A DNA stretch of 5,131 nt from Oscillospiraceae bacterium (GTDB lineage: Bacteria > Bacillota > Clostridia > Oscillospirales > Oscillospiraceae), in NCBI GenBank assembly GCA_031280325.1, contig JAITGW010000090.1, positions 1-5,131 of the forward strand, written 5' to 3'. This document shows, piece by piece, positions 1 to 5,131 of the stretch. The notes under the pieces are model-generated. The model was not told where the DNA came from. It worked only from the letters and a program-made list of their open reading frames with translations, and searched no databases. The position numbers and the translations under genes are program-made. Positions within the stretch are counted from its first letter, which is position 1; every line of letters starts with the position of its first letter.

Positions 1-709
1 TTTCAATATCCGACGCGCCGCCTATCGCGTGAATCTGACAAAACGCGCGCCGCTCCGCATTGCGGCGTATCATTTCCGCCATGACCTCATTCATCTTGGA
101 CGCCCCGAGCGATCCCCAAAACGACACGACAAGACGGGTATCTGCGTCAATTCCCAATTCTTTTCGCGCTTTTTCTCTGTTATAACCAAAAAAATCCGAG
201 CGCACCGGAGTTCCCGTCGCAACAACCCTGTCGGAGGCGGAAAAGAGCATTCCCATGCCCTCAAACGCGGTGAACACGCGCGTAACCTTCCCCGACAGAA
301 GCTTTGATGTAAGTCCCGGCACGGCGTTAGACTCATGTATCGCGGTTTTGATTCCCAGCCGCGCCGCCGCCGTCAGCACGGGATAGCAGATATATCCCCC
401 GGTACCAAGGACAAAATCAGGCGCGAATTCGCGCACCAGCTTCGCCGCCTTTCGCGAGGCGGAGACAAGCAGCCACAGCGCCTGTGCGTCGCTCACGAGC
501 GTTTTCGGAGATATTCCGCGCTCCAGACCGCGCATTACGATGTTCCGGAGCTTATATCCCGCTTCCGGCACGAGCTTGCTTTCCATTTTACGCCCGGAGC
601 CGACAAAGAGAAAGTCGCTTCCCGGAAGAAGGGCGCGAAGCGCGTCCGCTGCGGCCAGTCCGGGATTTATGTGTCCCGCGGTGCCGCCGCAGGCAATCAG
701 AAATTTCAT
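1..709 (-). CDS. murG: MurG, lipid II-forming GlcNAc transferase (3' end cut by window)
   Basis: UDP-GlcNAc:undecaprenyl-PP-MurNAc-pentapeptide GlcNAc transferase, which converts lipid I to lipid II on the inner face of the cytoplasmic membrane (GT-B fold, family GT28). I translated the minus strand from the ATG at 709 and the frame stays open to the window edge, giving 236 residues of a family usually about 350-370 long. The N-terminal domain is complete: the GGTAGHINP glycine loop is at residues 8-16, GTGGYICYP at 102-110, HESNAVPG at 125-132 and TGTPVR at 165-170, leading into the linker. The second glycine loop appears at 198-207 as WGSLGASKMN. The UDP-GlcNAc-binding half of the C-terminal domain lies beyond position 1. 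The ATG is six bases after the ftsW stop, and a purine-rich site inside the end of ftsW serves it, so translation is probably coupled. An unusual detail is Trp in place of the first Gly of the usual GGSLGA. Family assignment is very secure. Confidence 0.96.
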   Translation of the reverse strand, partial: MKFLIACGGTAGHINPGLAAADALRALLPGSDFLFVGSGRKMESKLVPEAGYKLRNIVMRGLERGISPKTLVSDAQALWLLVSASRKAAKLVREFAPDFVLGTGGYICYPVLTAAARLGIKTAIHESNAVPGLTSKLLSGKVTRVFTAFEGMGMLFSASDRVVATGTPVRSDFFGYNREKARKELGIDADTRLVVSFWGSLGASKMNEVMAEMIRRNAERRAFCQIHAIGGASDIE

Positions 710-715
710 ACTATC

Positions 716-2059
716 CTATCCTTCCCTTGAAAGCTTCATATCGCGGGAGACCGACAGCACAATCCCCATTTCAATGAGCTGTATCATAAGCGCCGTTCCG
801 CCATAGCTGAAAAACGGAAGCGATATTCCGGTGCATGGCAGGGAATTTGTCACGACCGCAATGTTCAGTCCAACCTGCATCGCGAGCATTCCCATTATCC
901 CGATGACCGCCAGTGAGGAGAATTTATCTTTGGCGCGCAGCGCAATCCAAAATCCGCGTACAATCAGCAGCGCGAACAGAATCAGTATCACAATAGCGCC
1001 GAGAAACCCGATTTCCTCGCAGATTATCGCGAATATGTAGTCGTTATGCTCCTCCGGAAGATAGAAGAACTTCTGACGGCTCATACCAAAGCCCTGCCCC
1101 AAAAGTCCGCCGGAGCCAACGGCATACAGAGACTGGAGCGTCTGATAACCCTTGCCGCGCGGATCCGCGTCCGGATGAAGCCAGAATACTATACGGCTCA
1201 GCTTATAGTCGCCGAACGCGTCGCGGAATTCCTCCTGCGTAATCGTTCCCGCCGAATACTGGGCGTACGCCTCGTTATACATTTCCTCCGCCTTGTATAT
1301 TATAAGCGCGGCGGCAATCGCGGCAAATATAAGAAGCGGCACCCAAACGCGCTTGTCAAGTCCGTCGGCAAACAGCATTATCGCGGCGATCGCGCAAATT
1401 ATAATCGTAGCCGAGGTGTGCGGCTCTTTGAGCAACAGCGCCGCGATAACTGCGACAATTCCGAAAAACGGCAAAAGCTCACGCGCGAACGCGCCCAGCC
1501 TCTGCGATCTCCGGCGCAGCTTTGCGGCGCGTCCGGCGCCGTATACAAGCGTGTGTCCCTCGCGGCACATCATATGCGCAAAGCCAAGAATGAGTCCGAG
1601 CTTCGCGATTTCGGACGGCTGGAACTGAAAGCCCCCGATTTTTATCCAGCGGCGCGCCCCGTTGCGCGTCAAGGCGATTGGTATTTTAAGCTCCGGAAGC
1701 GTCAGCAAAAGCAGAAATATCGACGCGGCCAGCAGAGGCATGGCGTATTTCCTGTACGAGTGACGCCGAAGCGCCGAAACACGCACCGTTGACGCAAGAA
1801 ACATCAGCGCCGCTCCCGCGACGGCGTAAATCGCCTGCTGCCGGAACACCGCAAGAGCGTCGCGCTGCTCGTAATACGCGTTCGCAAAGCTCGCCGAAAA
1901 GAGCATTACAAGACCGATTGACATCAGCATAACCAGGAGGATGAGAAATTGCCAGTCAACATGGCTGCGCCGCGTCGGCTCCGCCGCGGATTCCGGATGT
2001 ATCCGGCGTTCCCCCTCCGCGTTGCCGTTAACGTATGCTTTTTGCGTGAAGCGAGCCAC
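716..2059 (-). CDS. ftsW: FtsW/SpoVE-type SEDS peptidoglycan glycosyltransferase
   Basis: Polytopic membrane protein of the SEDS family, which polymerises lipid II into glycan strands together with a class B PBP. From the chosen start it is 447 residues with about ten hydrophobic segments, the first near 37-57 and the last near 414-436. Family motifs are GARRWIKIGG then FQFQPSEIAKLGLI (134-157), KEPHTSATII (211-220), GYQTLQSLYAVGSGG (304-318), PEEHNDYIFA (335-344), whose Asp340 matches the SEDS catalytic aspartate, and SLPFFSYGG (413-421). I chose the GTG at 2059 because AAAGGGGGG sits six bases upstream. The open frame continues to an ATG at 2191, but that adds 44 residues lying wholly over the mraY 3' end or the gap. 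Residues 1-35 are a hydrophilic, charged cytoplasmic tail, and about 257-286 look like an insertion in an outer loop. It follows mraY by 35 bases. Whether it serves division (FtsW) or sporulation (SpoVE) cannot be told from sequence alone. Confidence 0.93.
   Translation of the reverse strand: MARFTQKAYVNGNAEGERRIHPESAAEPTRRSHVDWQFLILLVMLMSIGLVMLFSASFANAYYEQRDALAVFRQQAIYAVAGAALMFLASTVRVSALRRHSYRKYAMPLLAASIFLLLLTLPELKIPIALTRNGARRWIKIGGFQFQPSEIAKLGLILGFAHMMCREGHTLVYGAGRAAKLRRRSQRLGAFARELLPFFGIVAVIAALLLKEPHTSATIIICAIAAIMLFADGLDKRVWVPLLIFAAIAAALIIYKAEEMYNEAYAQYSAGTITQEEFRDAFGDYKLSRIVFWLHPDADPRGKGYQTLQSLYAVGSGGLLGQGFGMSRQKFFYLPEEHNDYIFAIICEEIGFLGAIVILILFALLIVRGFWIALRAKDKFSSLAVIGIMGMLAMQVGLNIAVVTNSLPCTGISLPFFSYGGTALMIQLIEMGIVLSVSRDMKLSREG
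720..728 (-). promoter_or_regulatory. Ribosome binding site of murG inside the ftsW 3' end
   Basis: AAGGGAAGG on the minus strand, encoded by the last codons of ftsW and about ten bases before the murG ATG at 709. A second short AGG overlaps the ftsW TAG. Placing the site inside the upstream gene suggests translational coupling of the SEDS protein and MurG. Confidence 0.65.
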
Positions 2060-2065
2060 GCCTCT

Positions 2066-2074
2066 CCCCCCTTT
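2066..2074 (-). promoter_or_regulatory. Ribosome binding site of ftsW (decides a GTG start)
   Basis: AAAGGGGGG on the minus strand, followed by AGAGGC and then GTG at 2059. It lies in the 35-base gap after the mraY stop and supports the GTG over the upstream in-frame ATG at 2191, which is inside mraY. Confidence 0.75.
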
Positions 2075-2094
2075 CAACGCCGCACTCCGCTGCT

Positions 2095-3087
2095 TTAAGC
2101 GCCGAAGCGTCGGTATACACCCAAAAATGAAATCACGGCGAACGCCGCCGACACAAGCGTGAATACGAAAAACAGCTTGTGTTCGCTCCATCCATTCATC
2201 TCAAGATGATGGTGGATCGGCGCCATTTTGAATATCCGCCTGCCGTGCGACAGCTTGAAATACACGACCTGAATCACGTCGGAGAGCGTTTCGATCAAAT
2301 ATATGACCCCAAGCGGCAGAAGTATCATAGGCATGTCAAGCGCGAAAGCCATGCCGCACACCGCTCCGCCGAGAAACAGCGAGCCTGTGTCTCCCATGAA
2401 TATCTTTGCCGGATGAAAATTGTACAGCAAAAAACCCGCAAGTCCCCCGCACAGCGCGGATGCAAATATACCGATACCGAGATATTCCGCGCCCCAGACA
2501 TACGCGATTGCGGCAAAGGCAATACATACAGGTATGGTCACGCCCGTGCAAAGTCCGTCAACCCCGTCCGTAAGATTCACGGCGTTGACCTCCGCGACGA
2601 TTACGAACGCCGCGACCACGAGATACAGCGGCTCCGGCAGGGGTATTGAAACGTTTGCAAACGGTATATACAGGTTCGGAGTCAGGTTGCCAGCAAGGCG
2701 CATCAAAAGGATGAAGGCAACGGCGACAGCGAGCTGAAGCAGAAGTTTTTGCAGAGCCGTAAGTCCGAGATTTTGCCGTCTGCGAACCTTTTCATAGTCG
2801 TCAAGGAATCCAATCGCGCCGAACACGAGCGCGAACGCGAAAATAAACAAAATCGTGCTCGCCTGCGTCTGCGTTGTCATTCCCGCAGCGACGCAGGCGG
2901 CGGCAGCGCCGATTATAAATATGAAGCCTCCCATTATCGGCGTGCCCTGCTTTGTCATGTGCCATTTCGGCCCGTCATCGCGGATTGATTGCCCCGCCTT
3001 GACGCGGCGCAGAACAGGCAGTATTATAAGCCCCGCCGCCGCGGCAGCCGCAAACGCGATTGCCGCCGAGATCACATATGTCCTCAC
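2095..3087 (-). CDS. mraY: MraY, phospho-MurNAc-pentapeptide translocase
   Basis: Integral membrane enzyme that transfers phospho-MurNAc-pentapeptide from UDP to undecaprenyl phosphate, forming lipid I, the first membrane step of peptidoglycan synthesis. At 330 residues it has normal length for the shorter Gram-positive forms. Visible motifs are GQSIRDDGPKWHMTKQGTP (32-50), GFLDDYEK with the aspartate pair D96/D97, NAVNLTDGVDGL (168-179), FMGDTGSLFLGG with D233 matching the essential third aspartate, and APIHHHLE (289-296) with the His triplet. About ten hydrophobic segments are present, starting with an Ala-rich helix at 4-24. The start is GTG at 3087: an in-frame TAG lies 18 bases upstream and AGGGGG is spaced nine bases before the GTG, so no earlier start is possible. 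The gene directly follows murE after 54 bases with no murF between, and precedes ftsW with no murD between. Identification is essentially certain. Confidence 0.97.
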   Translation of the reverse strand: MRTYVISAAIAFAAAAAAGLIILPVLRRVKAGQSIRDDGPKWHMTKQGTPIMGGFIFIIGAAAACVAAGMTTQTQASTILFIFAFALVFGAIGFLDDYEKVRRRQNLGLTALQKLLLQLAVAVAFILLMRLAGNLTPNLYIPFANVSIPLPEPLYLVVAAFVIVAEVNAVNLTDGVDGLCTGVTIPVCIAFAAIAYVWGAEYLGIGIFASALCGGLAGFLLYNFHPAKIFMGDTGSLFLGGAVCGMAFALDMPMILLPLGVIYLIETLSDVIQVVYFKLSHGRRIFKMAPIHHHLEMNGWSEHKLFFVFTLVSAAFAVISFLGVYRRFGA

Positions 3088-3096
3088 TCTGTGCTT

Positions 3097-3102
3097 CCCC
3101 CT
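3097..3102 (-). promoter_or_regulatory. Ribosome binding site of mraY (decides a GTG start)
   Basis: AGGGGG on the minus strand, nine bases before the GTG at 3087. An in-frame TAG lies between the T-run and this site, so the GTG is the first possible conventional start. The site directly follows a run of six T on the minus strand. Confidence 0.75.
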
Positions 3103-3133
3103 CTAAAAAAGCTGGCGTAAAATCCGGCGCGCC

Positions 3134-3185
3134 CTATAGCCCTATACCGTACCCGCGCATATGCGTCCCGCGCGCAGGGCTATAG
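3134..3185 (-). repeat. Inverted repeat spanning the murE stop codon
   Basis: CTATAGCCCT at 3134-3143 is the exact reverse complement of AGGGCTATAG at 3176-3185, giving a 10-base-pair stem with a 32-base loop. The loop holds the perfect palindrome CGCATATGCG (3156-3165). One arm is inside the murE coding end and the other covers the stop codon and the start of the gap before mraY. The pairing is seen directly. A role as an mRNA hairpin, processing site or attenuator is only a guess, and no T-run follows the stem closely. Confidence 0.4.
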
Positions 3186-4617
3186 CTTCGGCGACAACCT
3201 CGCGCTCGTCAAAGCGGAACGCTTCCCTGCCGATTATCTGATACGTCTCATGACCTTTTCCCGCAAGAAGAATCGTATCGCCGACCTGCGCGTTTCCGAC
3301 AGCGCAAATTATTGCCTCGCGCCGGCTCGGTATAACGGTGTACGGCGCGGCGGATTCCGTCATTCCGGCGACGATGTCAGCTATTATCGCCTCCGGCTGC
3401 TCGGTGCGCGGATTGTCGCTTGTGACGATAACCTCGTCGGAAAGCCGCCCCGCGATCTCGCCCATTATCGGGCGCTTTGCCGCGTCCCTGTCCCCTCCGC
3501 AGCCAAAGAGAGTCACAATCCGCTTCGCTCCGCCGCCGCGCAGCGCCGTCAGAATATTTTCAAGCGCGTCCGGCGTATGCGCGTAATCGATTATCACCAT
3601 GAAATCCTCGCCCGTCGGCACGACCTCCGCCCTTCCGAGAACGCCTCCGCAGGATGAGAGCGCCCTCACCGTCTCCTCAAGCGCAAATCCGCACAGCCGT
3701 ACGGCAAGTATCGCGGCAAGCGCGTTGTACACCGAGAACAGCCCCGGTATATTAAGCTGTGCTTCCAGTATACTCCCTGTTGTCAAGACAGAAAACCTTA
3801 CCATCGACGGATAAAGCTTCACGCGCTTTGCGACTATGTCCGCTCCGTCGTCCTGCGCCGCAAATGTTTTTATCGGACACACCGCCCCGGACATCACCGC
3901 AGCGGCGTATTTGTCGTCAAGATTTACAACGCCGTAATCACATTGCGTGAAAAGGCGCGCCTTTGCCTGCGCGTAATTGTCCATGGTCTCGTGATAGTTC
4001 AGGTGATCCTGCGTCAGGTTTGTGAACACGCCCACGTGAAAGCGTATCCCGTCAACCCTGTTCACAGCCAAAGAGTGCGATGAAACCTCCATAACGCAGT
4101 ATTCGCAGCCTTCAACCGTCATTTTCGCAAAAAGCGCATGAAGCTCCGGCGACTCCGGAGTTGTGCCGGTCGCGGGGATTTCCGTCTCACCGACCATGTT
4201 GCGGTTCGTTCCGATAAGCCCTGCCGGCTTCCCCGTAAGGCTTTCAATCATATGCTTAATGAGGTTTGTGACCGTTGTCTTTCCGTTCGTACCGGTGACG
4301 CCGATTATTTTAAGCTTTTTTGCCGGATTCCCATAAAAATTTGCCGAGATCACAGCCATCGCAGCGCGTGCGTTTTCCACAAGGATATACGGCGCCGCAG
4401 CTTCCGGCTTCTCTTCGCAAACAACCGCGGCACAGCCGTTTTTGACGGCGTCCGGTATGAATCTCTGCCGATCCTCCCCAAGCCCGCGAACAGCAAAGAA
4501 CAGCGTTCCCTCCCGCGCGGTGCGGGAGTCGAGCGAAAGCGAGCTTACTTGTATTGCGCCGCCGGCGTTCGTTTCAAGTATGCGAACGCCGTCCAAAATT
4601 TGACCTAAATCAGGCAT
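3142..4617 (-). CDS. murE: MurE, UDP-MurNAc-tripeptide synthetase, predicted meso-DAP-adding
   Basis: Cytoplasmic ATP-dependent Mur ligase that adds the third amino acid to UDP-MurNAc-L-Ala-D-Glu. At 491 residues it is full length. Domain 1 (about 1-100) carries the uridine-binding LDSRTAREGTLFFAVRG region (29-45). The central ATPase domain has GVTGTNGKTT (106-115), the substrate segment TTPESPELH (152-160), EVSSHSL (177-183) and the YAQAKARLF region (215-223), whose Lys219 aligns with the carbamylated lysine of the family. The C-terminal domain contains DYAHTPD (344-350), DNPRTEQPE (401-409), GKGHE (453-457) and FDERE (469-473). The Arg in DNPR is the known signature of meso-diaminopimelate enzymes; lysine-adding ligases differ there. 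The ATG at 4617 is preceded at seven bases by AAGGAG, 20 bases after the PBP stop. No MurF domain is fused to it, so tripeptide-to-pentapeptide conversion must be encoded elsewhere. Confidence 0.97.
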   Translation of the reverse strand: MPDLGQILDGVRILETNAGGAIQVSSLSLDSRTAREGTLFFAVRGLGEDRQRFIPDAVKNGCAAVVCEEKPEAAAPYILVENARAAMAVISANFYGNPAKKLKIIGVTGTNGKTTVTNLIKHMIESLTGKPAGLIGTNRNMVGETEIPATGTTPESPELHALFAKMTVEGCEYCVMEVSSHSLAVNRVDGIRFHVGVFTNLTQDHLNYHETMDNYAQAKARLFTQCDYGVVNLDDKYAAAVMSGAVCPIKTFAAQDDGADIVAKRVKLYPSMVRFSVLTTGSILEAQLNIPGLFSVYNALAAILAVRLCGFALEETVRALSSCGGVLGRAEVVPTGEDFMVIIDYAHTPDALENILTALRGGGAKRIVTLFGCGGDRDAAKRPIMGEIAGRLSDEVIVTSDNPRTEQPEAIIADIVAGMTESAAPYTVIPSRREAIICAVGNAQVGDTILLAGKGHETYQIIGREAFRFDEREVVAEAIALRAGRICAGTV

Positions 4618-4624
4618 TTTTCTT

Positions 4625-4630
4625 CTCCTT
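4625..4630 (-). promoter_or_regulatory. Ribosome binding site of murE
   Basis: AAGGAG on the minus strand, seven bases before the murE ATG and within the 20-base gap after the PBP stop codon. It is a near-perfect Shine-Dalgarno match and fixes the murE start. Confidence 0.85.
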
Positions 4631-4637
4631 GCGAGCT

Positions 4638-5131
4638 CTAGTATTCTCCCTGGATTGCAGTATCAACAAGCGTGACCTCGATCACCGAGCCATATGAGAT
4701 CTCTTCTCCGGCCGGAACCGACTGCATGGACACCCTCGCGCTTGCCAATGTAGTCGGCGCGCCGACAGCGCGCATGAACATTCCGGCAGCCTCAAGCTCC
4801 GCTTTCGCGCTGTCATATGATTTGCCCTTGAGGTTCGGCGTTTTCACTGTGAGCGTGTCCGGCTTTGCTTCTCCCGTATAGATAATTACTTTCGTTCCCG
4901 GGTCAACGCTCGCGTTCGCCGCGGGAAGCTGTGCCGTCACCGTTCCGCCGTCGCCGACGATTTTATGCGCAAGATGCAGTCCGGCAAGCGCGCTTTTTGC
5001 GTTATCTACACTCTCCCCCACCGCGTTCGGCACGTATACAGGCATCAGCTCCGCATCCTCATACTGCGGCGCAACGCCAAGATACGGAAGCGCCTCACTG
5101 AGTATTTTACCCACAACGGGCGCCGCCATAG
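4638..5131 (-). CDS. ftsI: Class B penicillin-binding protein (FtsI/SpoVD type), C-terminal end with two PASTA repeats, 5' end cut by window
   Basis: Only the last 163-164 residues are present. They begin with the AAPVVGKILSEALPYLGVAP segment that closes the transpeptidase domain of this family, so the catalytic SxxK, SxN and KTG motifs lie outside the window. Two PASTA repeats follow, numbering from the Met at 5129: about 30-87 (VPNAVGESVDNAKSALAG...), and about 93-156 (TPNLKGKSYDSAKAELEAAG... ending SYGSVIEVTL). PASTA domains in division PBPs sit outside the membrane and are linked to binding peptidoglycan or stabilising the enzyme. The Met at 5129 is internal, not a start, since the frame continues off the edge and sequence homologous to the transpeptidase end precedes any normal N-terminus. 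The protein ends in QGEY with TAG at 4638, and murE follows. Its position before murE fits ftsI/pbpB or spoVD; sequence here cannot separate division from sporulation roles. Confidence 0.9.
   Translation of the reverse strand, partial: MAAPVVGKILSEALPYLGVAPQYEDAELMPVYVPNAVGESVDNAKSALAGLHLAHKIVGDGGTVTAQLPAANASVDPGTKVIIYTGEAKPDTLTVKTPNLKGKSYDSAKAELEAAGMFMRAVGAPTTLASARVSMQSVPAGEEISYGSVIEVTLVDTAIQGEY

Noticed and set aside
1046..1792. Open frame of 248 codons on the plus strand
   Set aside because: It is wholly antisense to ftsW, whose motifs are unmistakable. Its product is rich in Arg and Lys with no recognisable domain, as expected for a shadow of a GC-rich membrane gene.
2060..2191. A 44-residue N-terminal extension of the ftsW frame starting at an ATG at 2191
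   Set aside because: It lies over the conserved C-terminus of mraY and the intergenic gap, has no family similarity, and the GTG at 2059 has a strong ribosome binding site.
2179..2649. Open frame of 156 codons on the plus strand
   Set aside because: It is antisense to the conserved aspartate and histidine motifs of mraY, with low-complexity basic composition and no family features.
3105..3133. Intrinsic terminator between murE and mraY on the minus strand
   Set aside because: The six T residues are preceded by only a four-base-pair GGCG/CGCC stem with a long loop, and the T-run is directly followed by the mraY ribosome binding site. A full terminator here would also cut an essential operon.
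4138..4608. Open frame of 156 codons on the plus strand
   Set aside because: It is antisense to the N-terminal and ATP-binding parts of murE, with no recognisable domain or convincing ribosome binding site.
5127..5129. ATG at 5129 as the start of a small PASTA protein
   Set aside because: The frame stays open to the window edge and the first residues match the end of a PBP transpeptidase domain, so this is an internal methionine of a truncated gene.
1..5131. CRISPR arrays, tRNA or rRNA genes, insertion sequences or phage genes
   Set aside because: The window is almost fully covered by five conserved coding regions on one strand. I saw no regularly spaced direct repeats, RNA-like cloverleaf sequences or transposase frames.

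Overview
All recognisable genes lie on the minus strand and form five consecutive genes of a division and cell wall (dcw) cluster. In transcription order (right to left) they are the 3' end of a class B penicillin-binding protein with two PASTA repeats (FtsI/SpoVD type), murE, mraY, a SEDS glycosyltransferase (ftsW/spoVE type) and the 5' part of murG. The two outer genes are cut by the window edges. The gaps are about 20, 54, 35 and 6 bases, so this looks like one polycistronic unit. Each of the four visible starts has a purine-rich ribosome binding site. No gene-free stretch exceeds about 55 bases.

The products act at successive steps. MurE adds the third stem-peptide residue to the cytoplasmic precursor. 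MraY loads the finished UDP-MurNAc-peptide onto undecaprenyl phosphate to give lipid I. MurG adds GlcNAc to make lipid II. The SEDS protein polymerises lipid II at the membrane, and its partner PBP cross-links the strands. The DNPR motif in MurE predicts meso-diaminopimelate at position 3.

The organism is probably a Gram-positive of the Firmicutes, most likely a Clostridia lineage with moderately high GC. The reasons are the PASTA-tailed PBP in front of murE, the GGTAGHINP form of the MurG N-terminus, the EPH form of the SEDS motif, strong purine-rich Shine-Dalgarno sites and GTG starts. This placement is inference and cannot be taken to genus.

The most notable point is what is missing. murF, usually between murE and mraY, and murD, usually between mraY and ftsW, are both absent, and the gaps are too short to hold remnants. 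Other second-look items are an extra charged segment in the loop before the SEDS catalytic region, an inverted repeat over the murE stop codon, and a Gly-to-Trp change in a MurG glycine motif. I see no previously undescribed system here; it is mainly a conserved housekeeping region with an abridged gene order.
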